Assembly: GCA_014904985.1 (NCBI GenBank)
Contig: MU128971.1
Span: 57,553 to 121,552 of the forward strand
Origin: Hydnum rufescens UP504
Taxonomy: Eukaryota > Basidiomycota > Agaricomycetes > Cantharellales > Hydnaceae
DNA length: 64,000 bases
Direction of reading: 5' to 3'
A model generated the notes under the pieces. It was given only the letters and a program-made list of their open reading frames with translations, was not told the origin of the DNA and ran no database searches. Made by a program: the position numbers and the translations under genes. Numbering within the stretch: the stretch's first letter is position 1; every line of letters starts with the position of its first letter. This document shows positions 13,541 through 26,243 of the stretch, piece by piece.

Positions 13541-13802
13541 GGAACAGAAAGCCAGTCCTAGGCCTAGTATGGCACCGGATCTTGATATGGTTTCATAGGA
13601 TCACCACTGCCACAGATTATTGACAATATTAATGAGCAGGGGCTTGCAATCCAGTATAATCGCGCATCCAGCGTGCAGGTCCGCAGATCTCAAACAACAA
13701 CCACCCGCAACCTGTGGTCATGAAGTTCTGTGATACACAAGCTGGATACACATGTTCTGAGTCCCGGAAATTACCGGGGGACTAGGTATTACTTGAAGCA
13801 TT

Positions 13803-15452
13803 ATGAATGAACAATCGGTGGAGGTACGCATACTTCTGGGCTCCCTTCGGATAGATTTTATGTTTGAGAGGCTTGACGCAGGCCTTCGATTAGGTCGTCT
13901 CGCTCCTAGATTGTCCAGACGAACTACTCCTACGATGCTTTGCAGATCTTGGTCCTGGAGATCTTGTTTCTGTTGCATCTGTATCTCACAGGCTCCGCGC
14001 CGTCTCATTAGACGCGTCGATTTGGAGGCAGATATGCGACGATCTCATTTCCATCTGCCAACCCCTCGCTGAGGAGGGTGAGGGTGTAGAACTGGTCGCT
14101 TGGGGTGCCAAGACTCATTTTGACCTGTGGAATCGGCTTCTGCGGAGATGGGAGAATCATCTTGGATTTTGGGTCCCCTCTGACCCCACCCCGTATAGGG
14201 AGCTTGTACGGATATGTGCTTCCAATAAACGGGGAGCGATTGAGGTTGCCAAAGTCCACCTCTCCAATGAGTTTTATTTCGATACCCTGGGTACCCAAGA
14301 CAGAACCCCTCAGGGACCCCTTCCTGGAAGCATGGCTGTCGGTGGTGGGATAGCCGATCCCGGTATTCTTATTGCCCCTCCGCTGGACGTTGGCGACAAC
14401 ACCCTCGAGCTATTCATGGACGAAAATACTCCCGAGCTGTTTATTGATAGACTCTCGGCTGTATTGTGGTCCACAGCATGTTGTCCTTTTATTTGCCTCC
14501 GGTTGGTAGCCCTGCAGCGGATAGTGCCCCACATTTGGTCTATTCCCCACAGAAGCCTTTCCTCTGGCATAGCCTCAGACAACTGCCTATGGCGTCTCCC
14601 CGTTCTCCTCCTTTTCCATCTCCTTTCTTGGTCCCAGCACTTCGCGGTGCCAAGGTGGATTCCCTCGGAGATCTTCAATTGCCCACTCTCGCTCCGACAC
14701 TAATACACCAGGAATGGAAGAGTAGCCTTGTCCCCATACACAGCCCTACATCCAAACACTGGACCTCTTCAAATGATATTATCGATAACGGCCTATATGC
14801 TGCCTCGTACCCCGTCCACGGCCTGGAAATTTTTCTCGTTACAATCCGCACCCTTACGAGCAAGGATTTTGAGCATGCCTCTTCATATTCTTTGTGGCCG
14901 TGGGAGGGCACACTTGCCCATGATGATCCAGTTCTTCATCTCGGTCCCTTTGTGTTGGGTACCACTCCAAATTTATCCATCCCACCAGGGTCCATACAGC
15001 CTGGCCAGCGCATCTTCGAGGCGGTCAAGATCCATGGTGATTGCAATGTTCCCCGAGGTGTGCGGTCCATAATAGGATTCCTGGACCCTGGGACTCGCTG
15101 GAGTGTTTCAGCGGATATGCGTGCCGCGGAGATGGAAATGCGCATGAGCCACAGTGATCCAAGGACTTCAAAACTAGGTCTCCCTCCAGTCTCTCAGCGA
15201 AGTCCCTTTAAACCATGGCCAATGAGGGCTAGCGAGACTGGTCAGATCAATGGATCAATACGCGCTTTGACGACGGAGGAAGCCATGTCGCCCGGAGAGG
15301 GTTGGTCTTTCCATGGGGTAGGAAGGATAGCTCGGGAGGGATTCCGGGATCCTACGTGGACGTCCTGTCTCATTCATCTCGAAAGTCGGCAGGAGTTTCT
15401 TGTTGGGTGGTTGGGGAGTGTGACCACCTTCAAGCGGTTATCCAATTTTTGA
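13803..15452 (+). CDS. F-box protein (agaricomycete type)
   Basis: A probable SCF ubiquitin-ligase substrate adaptor. The first exon is seven codons from ATG 13803. A 70-nt intron (13824-13893, gtacgc..ttag) joins it to the F-box: CPDELLLRCFADLGPGDLVS then SHRLRAVSLDASIWRQIC (13905-14030). The middle carries a WNRLLRRW helix and the PTPYRELVRICASNKRGAIE stretch. The C-terminal part from about 14550 (GLEIFLVTIRTL, LHLGPFVLG, FEAVKIHGDCNVPRG, GTRWSV) matches the shape of the variable ligand-binding region in these fungal proteins. The frame changes between about 14400 and 14550. An intron at about 14460-14551 would join the frames, but a frameshift is also possible. Substrate unknown. Confidence 0.7.
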
Positions 15453-15524
15453 TCCTGTCTACCCTAGCAAGGACCATTCCCAATTTAGTGGAAAAACTGG
15501 ATCCCAGTTGACACTGATATAATA

Positions 15525-15807
15525 GGGGGTTTCAGGCTAGAAGAACTTGCCTGGAATTGAGGCTGGAATCAGAGTTGGAATCTGCAGGAATCAAGTTCTG
15601 ATTCCGCTGCAATTCCAGCTCTGAGGCTCAAATTGACCTGGAATTGTGATTCCAGCATTAAGAACATCATCTAGAATATTTTCCATCTAAAAATAGCCTC
15701 CTGGGCACACACCACACACAAGCAGCCTGCTTTCACCTTGGGTTCCAAGCAGATTCCGTCCTCAATTCCATACCAATTCCAGGTAAATTCTTCTAGCCTG
15801 AAACCCC
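15525..15807. mobile_element. Miniature inverted-repeat element (MITE), TA-flanked, 283 bp
   Basis: The two ends are inverted copies. The left begins GGGGGTTTCAGGCTAGAAGA. The right, read in reverse complement, begins GGGGTTTCAGGCTAGAAGAA. Similarity continues for about 70 bp with TGGAATTG/TGGAATC sub-motifs. TA lies on both sides (15523-15524 and 15808-15809), as expected for a Tc1/mariner-like target duplication. No coding capacity. It sits between the F-box gene and the NLR pseudogene and shares terminal bases with the element at 36432-36584. Confidence 0.82.
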
Positions 15808-16081
15808 TAATGGCTGGCCGAGGTTGCCCACATTTGAAGGCCATTACAGCCCGCTGGGCCACAAAGGCCAGCATCTACTAGCAACCTTGACTAATGATCT
15901 CTGAGTGTAATATCTATCCGATTTTGACTGGATACTGTATACCCAATTCGGAGGATGCTTCCGAAAGAGGGCACTGCCCTCATAGTGGCAAATTGATCTC
16001 CGCTTGAGTAATTGACCACCGTCTGTCGTCTTTAAACATCTGGGTAATCCATCCATCAGTTAGAGCGCTCCCTCGCACACC

Positions 16082-19000
16082 ATGGTGTCCAACGACCCTC
16101 GAACCCAGCAGACATGCGCACAGTGTATATTTCAGGTATGCGATGTGTTTGCTGCCGCATTCGCCAACTTATTTGGCCCTCGCAACAGAGGCCAGATGCA
16201 ACAGCCATCTTCTACAAACATCGAAACGATATCGTCTTCGCTTCACCATTCAGCCCCCTGCTACCGTCACAGGGCTTCGTTCGCCAAAGTCAAAGTACGT
16301 CGGGGCAACACAGGATGTCGTGATGTGGAGGGATCCCTTCGGGGGTGACGGGTTGTAGGTCTCCTTCACCCGCACATACTTCGTCGCCCTTCTTCATTCA
16401 CACTCTCTCGACAGCACGGTGACTCCAGCACCTCTCGATTGCAGAGGAACTATAGATCTGCTCGAGGGTCGTTTGGGACGTTCGGGCCGGATCGTCGCAT
16501 CATGTACTTTGGATCTCTCCTCCACGGACGAAGGCAAAGCTGCTCATGTTTATGTCCAGAGTGGGCCCCGCTCACGCACGGTCTTTATCCCTGCAGAGAG
16601 ACGACTCGATTTGAAAGATGACGCGGACAACAAATTCGGAGAGTTGACACTATATGTGGCATCCTCTCCGGGTCCCCCAATGATGCCGTTGAGCGTGCCA
16701 CTGGGCTGCCCAGCAGCTGGGCCCCGGTCTAACCAGGGTCAACGACGCCATTCAAGCTATCGCCCCCCTTACAACAGAAATCACACCCGCCTGGCAGTCT
16801 TTGTTGAATCGCCTCCAAGCCCTTGTGAAGGTTGCCGATATAGTTGCCGAGGCACGTTTCATCCTCAATTACCGGCCCCCGCCCCCCCGACCACTAAGAA
16901 ATATTTGCAAGCAGGTTCACCCTTGGATCAAGTTAGCATGGGGAGTCGTCTCAGCAGCGTATAAGGTATGACTACAACCAGACTTTGCATCTGTATGCCC
17001 TCTGAATGGTGTTCCATCAGATCCTTTCCGCCCAAAGTGATCGGGACGCCAAAGTGATGGGTTTAGTCCAGACTATGGCGGATAGCTGCTCCTTTGCCGA
17101 CGAAGCCGAGGAGTTGAAGAATCGCTCGGAAACAGATCAAGGCATTATCAACCAAATACTGCGCCAAGTAATGGAATGCGCGTATTTCATTCGGGACTAT
17201 TGCAGGGACAAGTCCTTCGGTACGTGGGAACCCACATGTTCTATTTACTCCAAAACTGATCAGTGTGGGCTGCAGTCAACCGCGTTAGGAAGTACACAAT
17301 TTCTCTCGTGGACGCCCGGATCAATAACTATATGAGCATCCTGGAGACTCTCCGACGGAACCTAATTGACCATGCGAACATACAATGCTCCGTCATTACG
17401 CATCGCGTCTTAGACGTCCTGACTGAAGTCCGTAAGTGCTTCTTGTATGAATGTCTTCAGTCAAAACCAGCTTTCTAAGATGGTCCGCAGGGGACTTGCA
17501 AGTGCTCAGTGAACTAAAATATGCCCGGAGGCCCATCACGATCTGGATAAAGCGTGCTTACCAGGAACACGCACCGAGATCATCGACGCTATAGTGCGTT
17601 GGGCTGTCGGGGCAGATATGCCGTCTGATTCGAGTGGCTCATTACCATTGAACTCAAAAGAATCATCTCGTGTACTTTGGTTGTGCGGCATGGCGGGTGT
17701 AGGGAAATCGTCAATCCTTCGCTCGTGCGCGAAACGCATTTCTGACCTCGATCGCAAGGGGTCGTACTATGGTTTCGACAAAAACAAACCCCTCGCAAAC
17801 CTGACCAACCTGTTCAGTACGATCGCTCGAGACCTCGCGGACCTCGACAACTCCCGGAAGCAGCGCCTTGTCGATGCTGTCAAGAACGACACCGCGATAC
17901 GAACAACCCTTGACTGCAAATTGCAGTTCCAGCAGTTTATCACTGCATCATTCAAGGATGATAAGGCCCAGGGGGAGACTGTTGTTTTCATCGACGCATT
18001 TGATGAATCTGGGGACGTCATGGCTCGCGCCGATGCGCTCGCTATTCTAACAAAGCGAGCCTCGGAATTCCTCCAGGTCTTCGAGTCATAGTCACTTCGA
18101 GACATGAGCGTGATATCCAAGACGCATTACGGCCTCCGAGGCCGGGGTTGACATCATGCTTGTGGAAAACATCCCGGCTGATCAGACTGCACGCGATATC
18201 GAGATGTACGTGCGCAATGAACTCCATAATGCGTATGATTTCGGGGAAAAGTATCAGACCCCACTAAGGGATCTCACGCGGATGGCTGGAACATCTTTTC
18301 AGTGGGCCACTACCGCCTGCCGCTTCATTTGCTGGGAGAGGAAAGCTGGCATGAGTCCGCAGGATAGGATTGCGACCGTTCTGCGTAGTGATGAGGGGCT
18401 CTATGCGCTCTATAGCACCGTCATGAAGGAACACTGCGATCCATCCAGTGAGATAGCAGTAAAACGGGTCAAGTCAATCCTAGGCCGAATCCTATGCGCT
18501 CAGGTCCCCTTATCATTGCATGCTCTCATGCACCTTGTTCCACCCGACTCTATCCTCATTCCAGATGATAATGGTATGGAGATACAGCGAGGGACTGTGA
18601 AACATCTTGCCTCACTCCTTAGTGGTACACACAGTGACCATGAACCCATTGTGCCTCTCCACTCGTCTTATCGCGATTTCTTGTGTGACTCAGAGCATAA
18701 CAAAGATTTCTACATTGACAAAGCCGAAGCCAATCAGTACATGGCCCTGGCGTGTTTCCGTGTGATGGACCAGACCTTGACCTTCAATATCTGTCAGTTT
18801 CCGACCTCATTTCTTCGTAATACCGATATCCCCAACATTGAGGATCTCCGGAAAAAACACATACCTGATTATCTGTATTATGCTTGTCAATTTTGGGGTT
18901 TCCATGTGTCCGCGACACCTAGTGGCGAGTTTGCCCAGAAACCCCTGGAGTCATTCTTTCGGAAGGATTTCCTACACTGGTTGGAAGTGATGAGTGTTAT

Positions 19001-21756
19001 GGAGAGTTCCCCTCAAAGTGCATTAGCCTCACTTGCGACCTCTAATGTAAGCATGGCTCCAATTTGAGTACATAACTTTAGCTGCCAGCTGATTCTTAAC
19101 ATGCATTCCCCAGATTGTCACAGACCTTGTTGAACTGCAACAGGATGTAGTGAAATTCATCTCCATGTTTGCAACTGCCATAATGACCAGCCTGCCTCAC
19201 ATCTACCTCTCTGCTCTGACATTTGCTCCTGCATCATCTCTCCTATATCAGAGGTGGCAAGGCCAATTTCCAGGGGTTGCAAAACTTGCTCAGGGACGAC
19301 TTCCACACTGGCCAAACCTCACACTGATCTTACATGGACATCGGTATTATGTATCATCTGTTGCTTTTTCCCCTGATGGCAAGCAAGTTGCTTCTGGCTC
19401 CGGGGATAAGACCATACACCTCTGGAATGTGGAAACAGGCCAGAGCATTGGGCAGCCAATGAAGCATGATGATGAGGTCTTGTCTATTGCTTTCTCACCT
19501 GGTGGCAAGCAGATTGCTTCTGGCTCCAGTGACAAGAGTGTACAACTCTGGAGTGTGGAGACAAGTCTGAGAATTGGCCAGCCAATGGAGGGGCATGATG
19601 CAGCCATCAAGACCATTGCTTTCTCACCTGATGGCAAGCTGATTGCTTCTGGCTCTGAGGACCAGACTGTATGACTCTGGAGTGTGGAGACAGGTCTGAG
19701 CATTGGCTGGCCAATGGAGGGGCATAATGAAGCTGTCCTGTCCCTTGCTTTCTCACCTGATGGCAAGCAGATTGCTTCTGGCTCTGAAGATGAGACCATA
19801 CATCTCTGGAATGTGCAGACAGGTGTAAGCATTGGCCAGCCAATGGAGGGCATAATGGTTTCATCATGTGCCTCACTTTCTCACCTGATGGCAAGCAGAT
19901 CATTTCTGTCTCCTCAAGGAGCACCATACAACTCTGGAATGTGGACACAGGTGCAAGCATTGCCCACCAGATGGAGGAAAATTCTTTTGACCAGGTCTTT
20001 ACTTTCTCACATGATGGTTTCCACCAGGTCTCTGCTTTCTCACCTGATGGCAGGCTGATTGCTTCAAAAGCTGGGTGGCATACAACTCTGGAATGTGGAG
20101 ATGGGTGTGAGCATTGGCCAGCTGATGCCAGAACCTGGTGGTTCCATCAGCTCCATTGCTTTCTCACCTAATGGCAAGCAGATTGTCTCTGGATCTGGGG
20201 ACAGTGTACAACTCTGGAATGTGGAGATAGGGTCAAGCCTTCATGAGTGGAATGGAGGACATGCTGCTGCCATATTGTCCATTGCTTTCTCACCTGATGG
20301 AAAGCTGATGGTTTCTGGCTCCCAGGATGGTACCATACAACTCTGGAATGCAGAGACTAGTGCAAGTATTGGCCAGCTCATGGAGGGGCATGATGGTGCT
20401 GTCTTGTCCCTTGCTTTCTCACCTGATAGGAAGCAGATTGCTTCTGCCTCCAGTGACAGGACCATACAACTCTGGAGTGTGGGGATGGGTGTGAGTATTG
20501 GCCAACCAATGGAGGGGCATAATGGTTCCATCTGGTCTATTGCTTTCTCACCTGATGGAAAGCTGATTGCATCTGGCTCCTTGGACAAGACTGTACAGCT
20601 CTGGAATGTTGAGATGGGTGTGAGCATTGGCCAACCAATGCAGGGCATGATGGTTCCATTCAATCCATAGCTTTCTCACCTGATGGAAAGCATATTGCTT
20701 CTGGCTCCAAGGACAGGACTATATGACTCTGGAATGTGGAGACAGGGAGGTGCATTGGCCAGCCAATGGAGGGCATAATCGTGCCATCTTGTCCATTGCA
20801 TTCTCACCTGATGGCAAGCAGATTGCTTCCAGCTCTTGGGACAAGACCATACGACTGTGGAGTGTCGAAACAGGTGCAAGCATCTGCCACCTGATGGAGC
20901 GGTGTGATCATAGCACTGAGTCCATTTCTTTCTCACCTGATGGAAGCAGATTGCTTCCAGCTCCAGGGACAAGACCATGCCACTCTGGAATTGGGGATCA
21001 CTTCCAGACCTCAGTGAGCTGATGGAGCAATCTGATCATGGCACTGAGTCCTCTGCTTTGTCACCAAGGGTGAGTAGATTGCTTCCAGCTTCAAGTACAA
21101 GACTCACAACACCAGAAGTCAGACCAGAGCCTGAGGCTGGGGGAGAAGCATGATCAGGGCATTAAGAGCATCACTTTCTCTCCTGATGGCAAGCTGATTG
21201 CTTCTGCCTCCAAGGCTGGGACCATACAACTCTGGAATGTGGAGACAGGTGCAAGCATTGGCCAGCCAATGAAAAGGAGTTATAGTCCATTTCTTCCATT
21301 GCTTTCTCCCCTGATAGCAAGCAGATTGCTTCTGGGTCTGAGTCTAGGGGCCTACAACTCTGGAGTGTGGAGAGGGGTGGGAGCCTTGGCAACCAGAAGG
21401 GAGGGCACAATAATGACATCTCATCCACTGATTTTTTGCCTGATGACAAGCAGTTGACTCCTGGCTCCTCTGAGAACACTGTCAACATTTCAAGGTTGCC
21501 TGGTACACAGTCCAAACACACTCTTCAGTACCCTGTCCATCTGTTCCCACTGCCACCATCCCCCTTTCAAATGCATGATGGTTGGATCTTGGGACCCAGT
21601 GGAGAGCTTATTCTCTGGGTCCCTCCTGCCTACCACACATCCCTGGAGCACCCTCACTGCCGCATCATGGGAAATCCCAACAATACCCAGATTGATTTTC
21701 AGCACCTTAAGTGTGGCAAGGATTGGGCGCAATGTCGAGAATCAGTTGGTGAATGA
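16082..21756 (+). pseudogene. NLR-like NACHT/WD40 receptor gene (NWD2-like), disrupted in the WD40 part
   Basis: STAND/NLR proteins of this kind are proposed fungal non-self or heterokaryon recognition switches. The ATG at 16082 opens an exon ending at a gtatgc donor. A poorly defined N-terminal region follows (possible C2-like remnant, 16220-16650), then helical segments. The NACHT P-loop is GMAGVGKSSI (17690-17720), with Walker B-like VVFIDAFDES (about 17985) and VIVTSRH (about 18088). Winged-helix-like sequence continues to 19067. WD40 repeats fill about 19330-21480, and the family-typical C-terminus DGWILGPSGELILWVPP ends at 21756. The NACHT exons look intact. The WD40 tract carries TGA stops at 19672 and 20724 and several one-base deletions, so no full-length product is expected. 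A truncated product after about one and a half blades is possible. Confidence 0.82.
19330..21480 (+). repeat. WD40 repeat tract, 129-bp (43-codon) units
   Basis: The motif CTCTGG (Leu-Trp of each blade) recurs near 19420, 19546, 19675, 19804, 19932, 20086, 20212, 20341, 20470, 20599, 20727, 20855 and 20983. Degenerate copies lie near 21230 and 21357. Spacing is mostly 126-129 bp, and 128 bp where one base is lost. Each unit encodes a variant of [38 protein letters not shown]. Near-identity between units suggests recent homogenisation, known for fungal STAND repeats. Confidence 0.9.
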
Positions 21757-22300
21757 GAAGGTGGTGATGTCAAGGATTTGTAACATTTAACTTCACAATT
21801 TCCCCATTTTTGGAAAAATCACCAAACACTGTTTTTTTTGTTTCCTTCAGTAATGACATGTTCACTATTGTATCCGGAGGCTAGGAAATCTCCCAACCAG
21901 CAGAAAGAAGAGCAATTACTTTCTTCACTGGCTACATTATTCAAGCACATTATACAGACTTGTGTTGCTAGAATAGGGTAATTGTACATGTACCGAGCAT
22001 GCAAGCTAAACAATTAGATGGTACCGCGAGCCGGATCCCATCTGATTAGTCCCACATCCTTAGATTAGGAACCCGTAGAGAACCATGGATCCGCTGATAG
22101 CTATACAAGACCTGAACTACGCATTAGAAAGTTAAGCAAAGCTAATTTAAGATGTTTAGATCTATGATCTCACCCCAAAGTGCGGACCCTACATCGTCAA
22201 ACGCCCCATTCCCGAGGACAACTGACCCATGACATCCTGAACACCCTTGAATTGGTATGACTCCACAAGCTTGACTCTCGACATGCTGCAAGATCCCACT
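21757..22300. other. Intergenic region after the NLR pseudogene
   Basis: No gene is seen. A frame near 22310-22200 on the minus strand continues the zinc-finger gene past its TGA (see that entry). Confidence 0.5.
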
Positions 22301-23141
22301 TCAAGTAGAAAACTCCTTCCGGCAGTTCGACTTGGGGCATCGATAAATCTTGTCCTGATGGCGTGGACTGTTTAAGTGGGCATTCAGGGCAGGCAAAGTG
22401 TTGAATTCCTTGTTGCAGAGATAGCACTCGTATGCACGGCCGTTATAGCTGCGCTCGGTCGCTCGGTACGTTGTGCTCTGGGCAACCGTAGGTGTACCGG
22501 CTGGACCACCGATGAGCCGGGCGGGATTTGTAATGACGTTGTTCCGATCAAGAGCGACGATTCGCGAGTTGACGATGGAACGGTTGATGCCCGAGACGCA
22601 TGCCCCCTGTTCAAGGTGGAGCGTCATGGCACTCACGGAGACGAAAGTGAGGCCACACCCACGCATTGGGCATTTAATGTCAGCCTTGACGTGGGTCGCG
22701 CTCCGCTGATGCTAGAAGAGACGGAGAGGATTATTGTTAAAAGCTATAGGTAAGGATGAAATAGAAGTGTTTGCTGACTGCGAAGAGATTGCTGGGACTT
22801 GCAAAGAGCCTTTTGCACGGAATACACCAGCGGTCTGCATGTGTTTGTCGATTGTGCTCTCTAAGTCCCACCTCTCCACCTCTGTTGAAGAAGGCGTTGC
22901 AAGGACGGCACCACCAATGGCGATCGTCATTATGTTCTTCATGATCGAACTTGTCGTCGAAATGTTCGTTGCAGTATTGACAGTAGTGATGACGAGGGCT
23001 TTGGATATAATGGGATTCAAGACGATGCCAGGCAGGGAAGTCGATGTCGCAATCTTGACACACATAGTGGTTCTCGGATATCTGCAAGTGGCGCGCGTAC
23101 GAAGTGTAAAAGTGGGCGTTGCATCGGTCACAGTAAGTCAT
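22301..23141 (-). CDS. C2H2 zinc-finger protein
   Basis: A multi-finger nucleic-acid-binding protein of a type expanded in agaricomycetes. ATG at 23139-23141. Finger-like units come in series: YCDRCNAHF..SYARHLQISENH, YVCQDCDIDFPAWHRLESHY, HYCQYCNEHFDDKFDHEEH, WWCRPCNAFF and RWCIPCKRLFASPSNLFAHQ. After an intron (about 22704-22770, gtcagc..tctag) follow IKCPMRGCGLTFVS, a Gly/Thr-rich linker, YECYLCNKEFNTLPALNAHL and RCPKSNCRKEFST. The stop TGA at 22301-22303 falls in the middle of the last finger. The same frame continues as SGILQHVESQACG, the sequence expected for that finger, so the C-terminus looks truncated by a point change. Confidence 0.8.
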
Positions 23142-24640
23142 GATGGATTGACGAAGGAGTCAGAAAGACAGATCAGGCAAGCGCGATTTGCCGACTTGAT
23201 GCTTCGAATTTCGTGCTACAGAAAGTTGGGCAACACACGAAGGTGCAAGTATCGTGAGTACTTCACGGAATTCTCCCCTCCGCCTGTGGGTGGAAACTCT
23301 ATGCGATGGACCAAGTAAAAGTCATCCATCAATGTACTTATTAGGAGAGAAAAAGTACAACAGGACTTGCCTGCGATGACTTGAGGGAAGTATATCGGAT
23401 TAAAGGAAATCTGTGGTATATATAGCGAATCCGTGTCAATACTCAACATACTGGCCACCCGACTGCCACTCACGCCGAATTATGGTGGCGAGGTAGTGGT
23501 GAAATGAATCAGAGATTGAATCTTCTCCTTGAGGGCTAAAGCGGAAGACAGCGGCTTCAGAAGATCGGGGAGCTGTGTATGTTTGTGAGAGTATTGGACA
23601 ACGATGGGATATTTCGTTATTTTTATCGGTAGTAGCTCGCGGTTTTATAGTATTTATAGGGGAAAGAAAACATATGAAAAAGGTGGAGAAAACAGAAGGA
23701 ACTCTGAGTGCCGGTGGTGCCGGCGAGCAAGGTGGATGAATAGTCCCAGCAAAGCAAAGGTATAAGATTTTGCGTAGATTGGCGATGTCGACGGCATAGC
23801 CTTTTAGGGGTCGCGCTTGTCTCCGACGCTGCCGTAATGAGCACGTCGCTTGGAGCATTCGAAATTCAATGTTTTGAACCCGTAATTGTTTTCTCAATGC
23901 AAGGCCCCACACCCAGCCTCAGGGGGTATTGCAATTGCACGACCCTGCCGCAGTCTTGCTCTGCCACTTGTAAGATTACAGCATTGCGGCCACCTCCACC
24001 CTTCCACCGCAAGTTCGCACTCCGAAGATGTCGGTGAGTCTGACCGTCCGCTAAAGACACTGACTTGCCACTGTAATCAGCCACCTCATATGTAGAAAGC
24101 CCATCACTGGAAGTCAGAAAATAGGACGTGCGCTACAGAAGGGTATGCGGACCGCAGCCTCCCGTCGTTTTGAGGTGCCACTATGGTCCGCCATGGCAGA
24201 TGGTGCAGTGCAGGTGAAATGCGGCATACTACAGCCACAGCCACACACAATTGTGGCGTGTGGTCTGGGCTGGCAGGACGACGAGCCATTGGGAAATGAG
24301 ACGGTAGATCCCTTCACTCACTACGTCCATGTTGCGGCCGAGATCGGTCCAACTGTTCCTCTAATATTGTCATCGTCTGTATGTACATATATACTTTGTA
24401 ATGTAGGGTGCCATTCGATTGGTGCTTATTCCTCGGGGGAGCAGAAGTCAGCACACACAGGTACACAGGTATCATCAATGTGGACTGAGAGGAGGGAGCG
24501 GTTCCACCGCTCCAACTAATAGGAGCAAGACCGCACGCAACACAAGCCGAGGGTTGCGTATTCTGACGGTGGCAAACGCACTTCAGAAACCTTGGTGAAT
24601 CTCCCAACTGGACACAATCTCTTTTGCTACAGAATATGGG
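23142..24640. other. 1.5-kb intergenic region
   Basis: It lies between the zinc-finger start and the hydrolase stop, both minus strand. Short open frames exist, but none shows a domain, consistent splice signals or protein-like composition. I see nothing definite in it. Confidence 0.45.
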
Positions 24641-26243
24641 TCACTTAGGCGCCGTGTAATGCACACTTGCAGAAATTGACAACGCACCGAGCACTAATGG
24701 CGCGAGTTCAATCATCTACTGTCAATCGGGTGGGCACACAGTCCGTTTCAGGTACGCACCATATGGTCCAAATCAATTACGACATTACTCGAATTGACCA
24801 GTCGCCGCCGCACCACGGCCGGCCTGTACTCCGGCCGATCCCTGGAGGATTATTACGAACAAATCGGTATCAAAGCGCCATCGGGGCTAGGGCACAGGTG
24901 TAAGGAAGGGGAGGATAGCATGCTTACAGGTGCAATGGCACGGTTGGCATAATCCACCTGAAGTTTACTTTTTCATCGAGTCCCTCCAGAACTTGGTACG
25001 TCTCTTGGATGAAGTGATTGTCTATGGTATTTACAGCTTCCTAAGAGAAGTTGGACCACGTCCTCCGTAATTCTATGTCAAAGAACGCAAACTGACCTGG
25101 AAACTACTCATCTTAAGCCGTACACCGCCCCCTTCGGATGCAGGTATATCTGCAAGACCATGTTGAATATGGACATCCAGCACCTCCGGGTCCCACCCCT
25201 TGAAGAAGGGATTCTGCAGAAATTGTGCCCTCGCTTCGTCGCTACAATGTATCATGATGTCCACACTTTCAATCCCAATTCCACACATGTGATTCAGGAG
25301 AGGGTTGGAAAACACACCGGGAGGGCCACGCTTGGCGACGAAGGAGCGCACTAATAAAGTAGGTCTGAAGGCGAGAATTCCTATTGGATATGATTGCTGG
25401 GTCAAGGAGGATGAGTGATTGGAATAAATTTGGACTGGCGCATGCCGCGTTCGCTCTGTATTGGTGTTGATCGGGTTAGCATGGAATCACGGTCGCATTC
25501 CGTCCAGTACCAGGAATCACATTATGCCGCCTCCCATAGAATGGCTTACCCCAAGAACGTGGCGGTCGTGGAAACCAAACTTTCGACGCTGGGAAGCGCA
25601 CTCTGATGGTAGACGGTGAAGGTGAGCAGGAAGACGGTGTGGTGATGCTACAAAGGGGCCTTCGAGGACAAAATTTTCTACGAGATTCAAAATATCCCGA
25701 GCGTCATCTATCCAATCGACTGTGTCTTCAATCATCAGCGACCAAAAGGGAGATGGGGAAAGAAACGAGAACTTGCAAAAATCGTCGAGTTTCTTTCATC
25801 ACTATCGCCATAACCGGCAAAGTCCATGGCCCATATCTCGTCGACATGGATGCCAGTTGTAAGACCGTCACAAAGGGAAATGATATGCTTAAGTGTTGAC
25901 CCCCAAATCTTCGCCAGTATTGTGAATATGGTTCTAGCAGAGAATTGGGAGGGGCCATACCTCTTTGTGGACGCTGTGACCGTGGGCGACCACCAGGGTT
26001 ATTCCCATTCCTTCTTTCCTTTGGGTGCATAGCGATTGACAGCAATCCAAAAGCACAGGCGACCTTCGCTCTGGGTAAGAGCCTTGGAGGAGGGGAAGGG
26101 AGGGCAGGATAACTATCAATCTTGGGTGGTACCGAGGTATATCGCGAAGTTTTCGAGGTGGATATGAGGGAATATGGTTGCGCAGGGTATGGAAGACATC
26201 TCTCCACCAGAAACCAATCATAAGTCGAGCCTATTATAGCCAT
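24641..26243 (-). CDS. Alpha/beta hydrolase fold protein
   Basis: A predicted serine hydrolase or related enzyme of unknown substrate. On the minus strand the order is as follows. GITLVVAHGHSVHKE (about 25960-26005) is the first strand and oxyanion loop. VDEIWAMDFAGYGDS is near 25850, VDWIDDARDILNLVE near 25700 and the nucleophile elbow GVSHSMGGG near 25525. WDPEVLDVHIQHGL is near 25175 and RLVNSSNVVIDLDHM near 24780. An intron ending ..cagtag joins the last segment to MIELAPLVLG and the stop at 24641. Ser in GxSxG is present, and the His of DLDHM is a candidate catalytic His. ATG 26243 is the first in-frame start I find, but it is uncertain. VNRYAPKGKKE and GITLVV lie in different frames near 26015, so a frame break is likely there. 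Confidence 0.72.

Noticed and set aside
19330..21480. Regular repeats that could suggest an array such as CRISPR or a satellite
   Set aside because: The 129-bp period is exactly 43 codons and encodes WD40 blades.
23436..23912. 158-codon minus-strand frame
   Set aside because: No domain, low-complexity ends and no splice support; probably chance.
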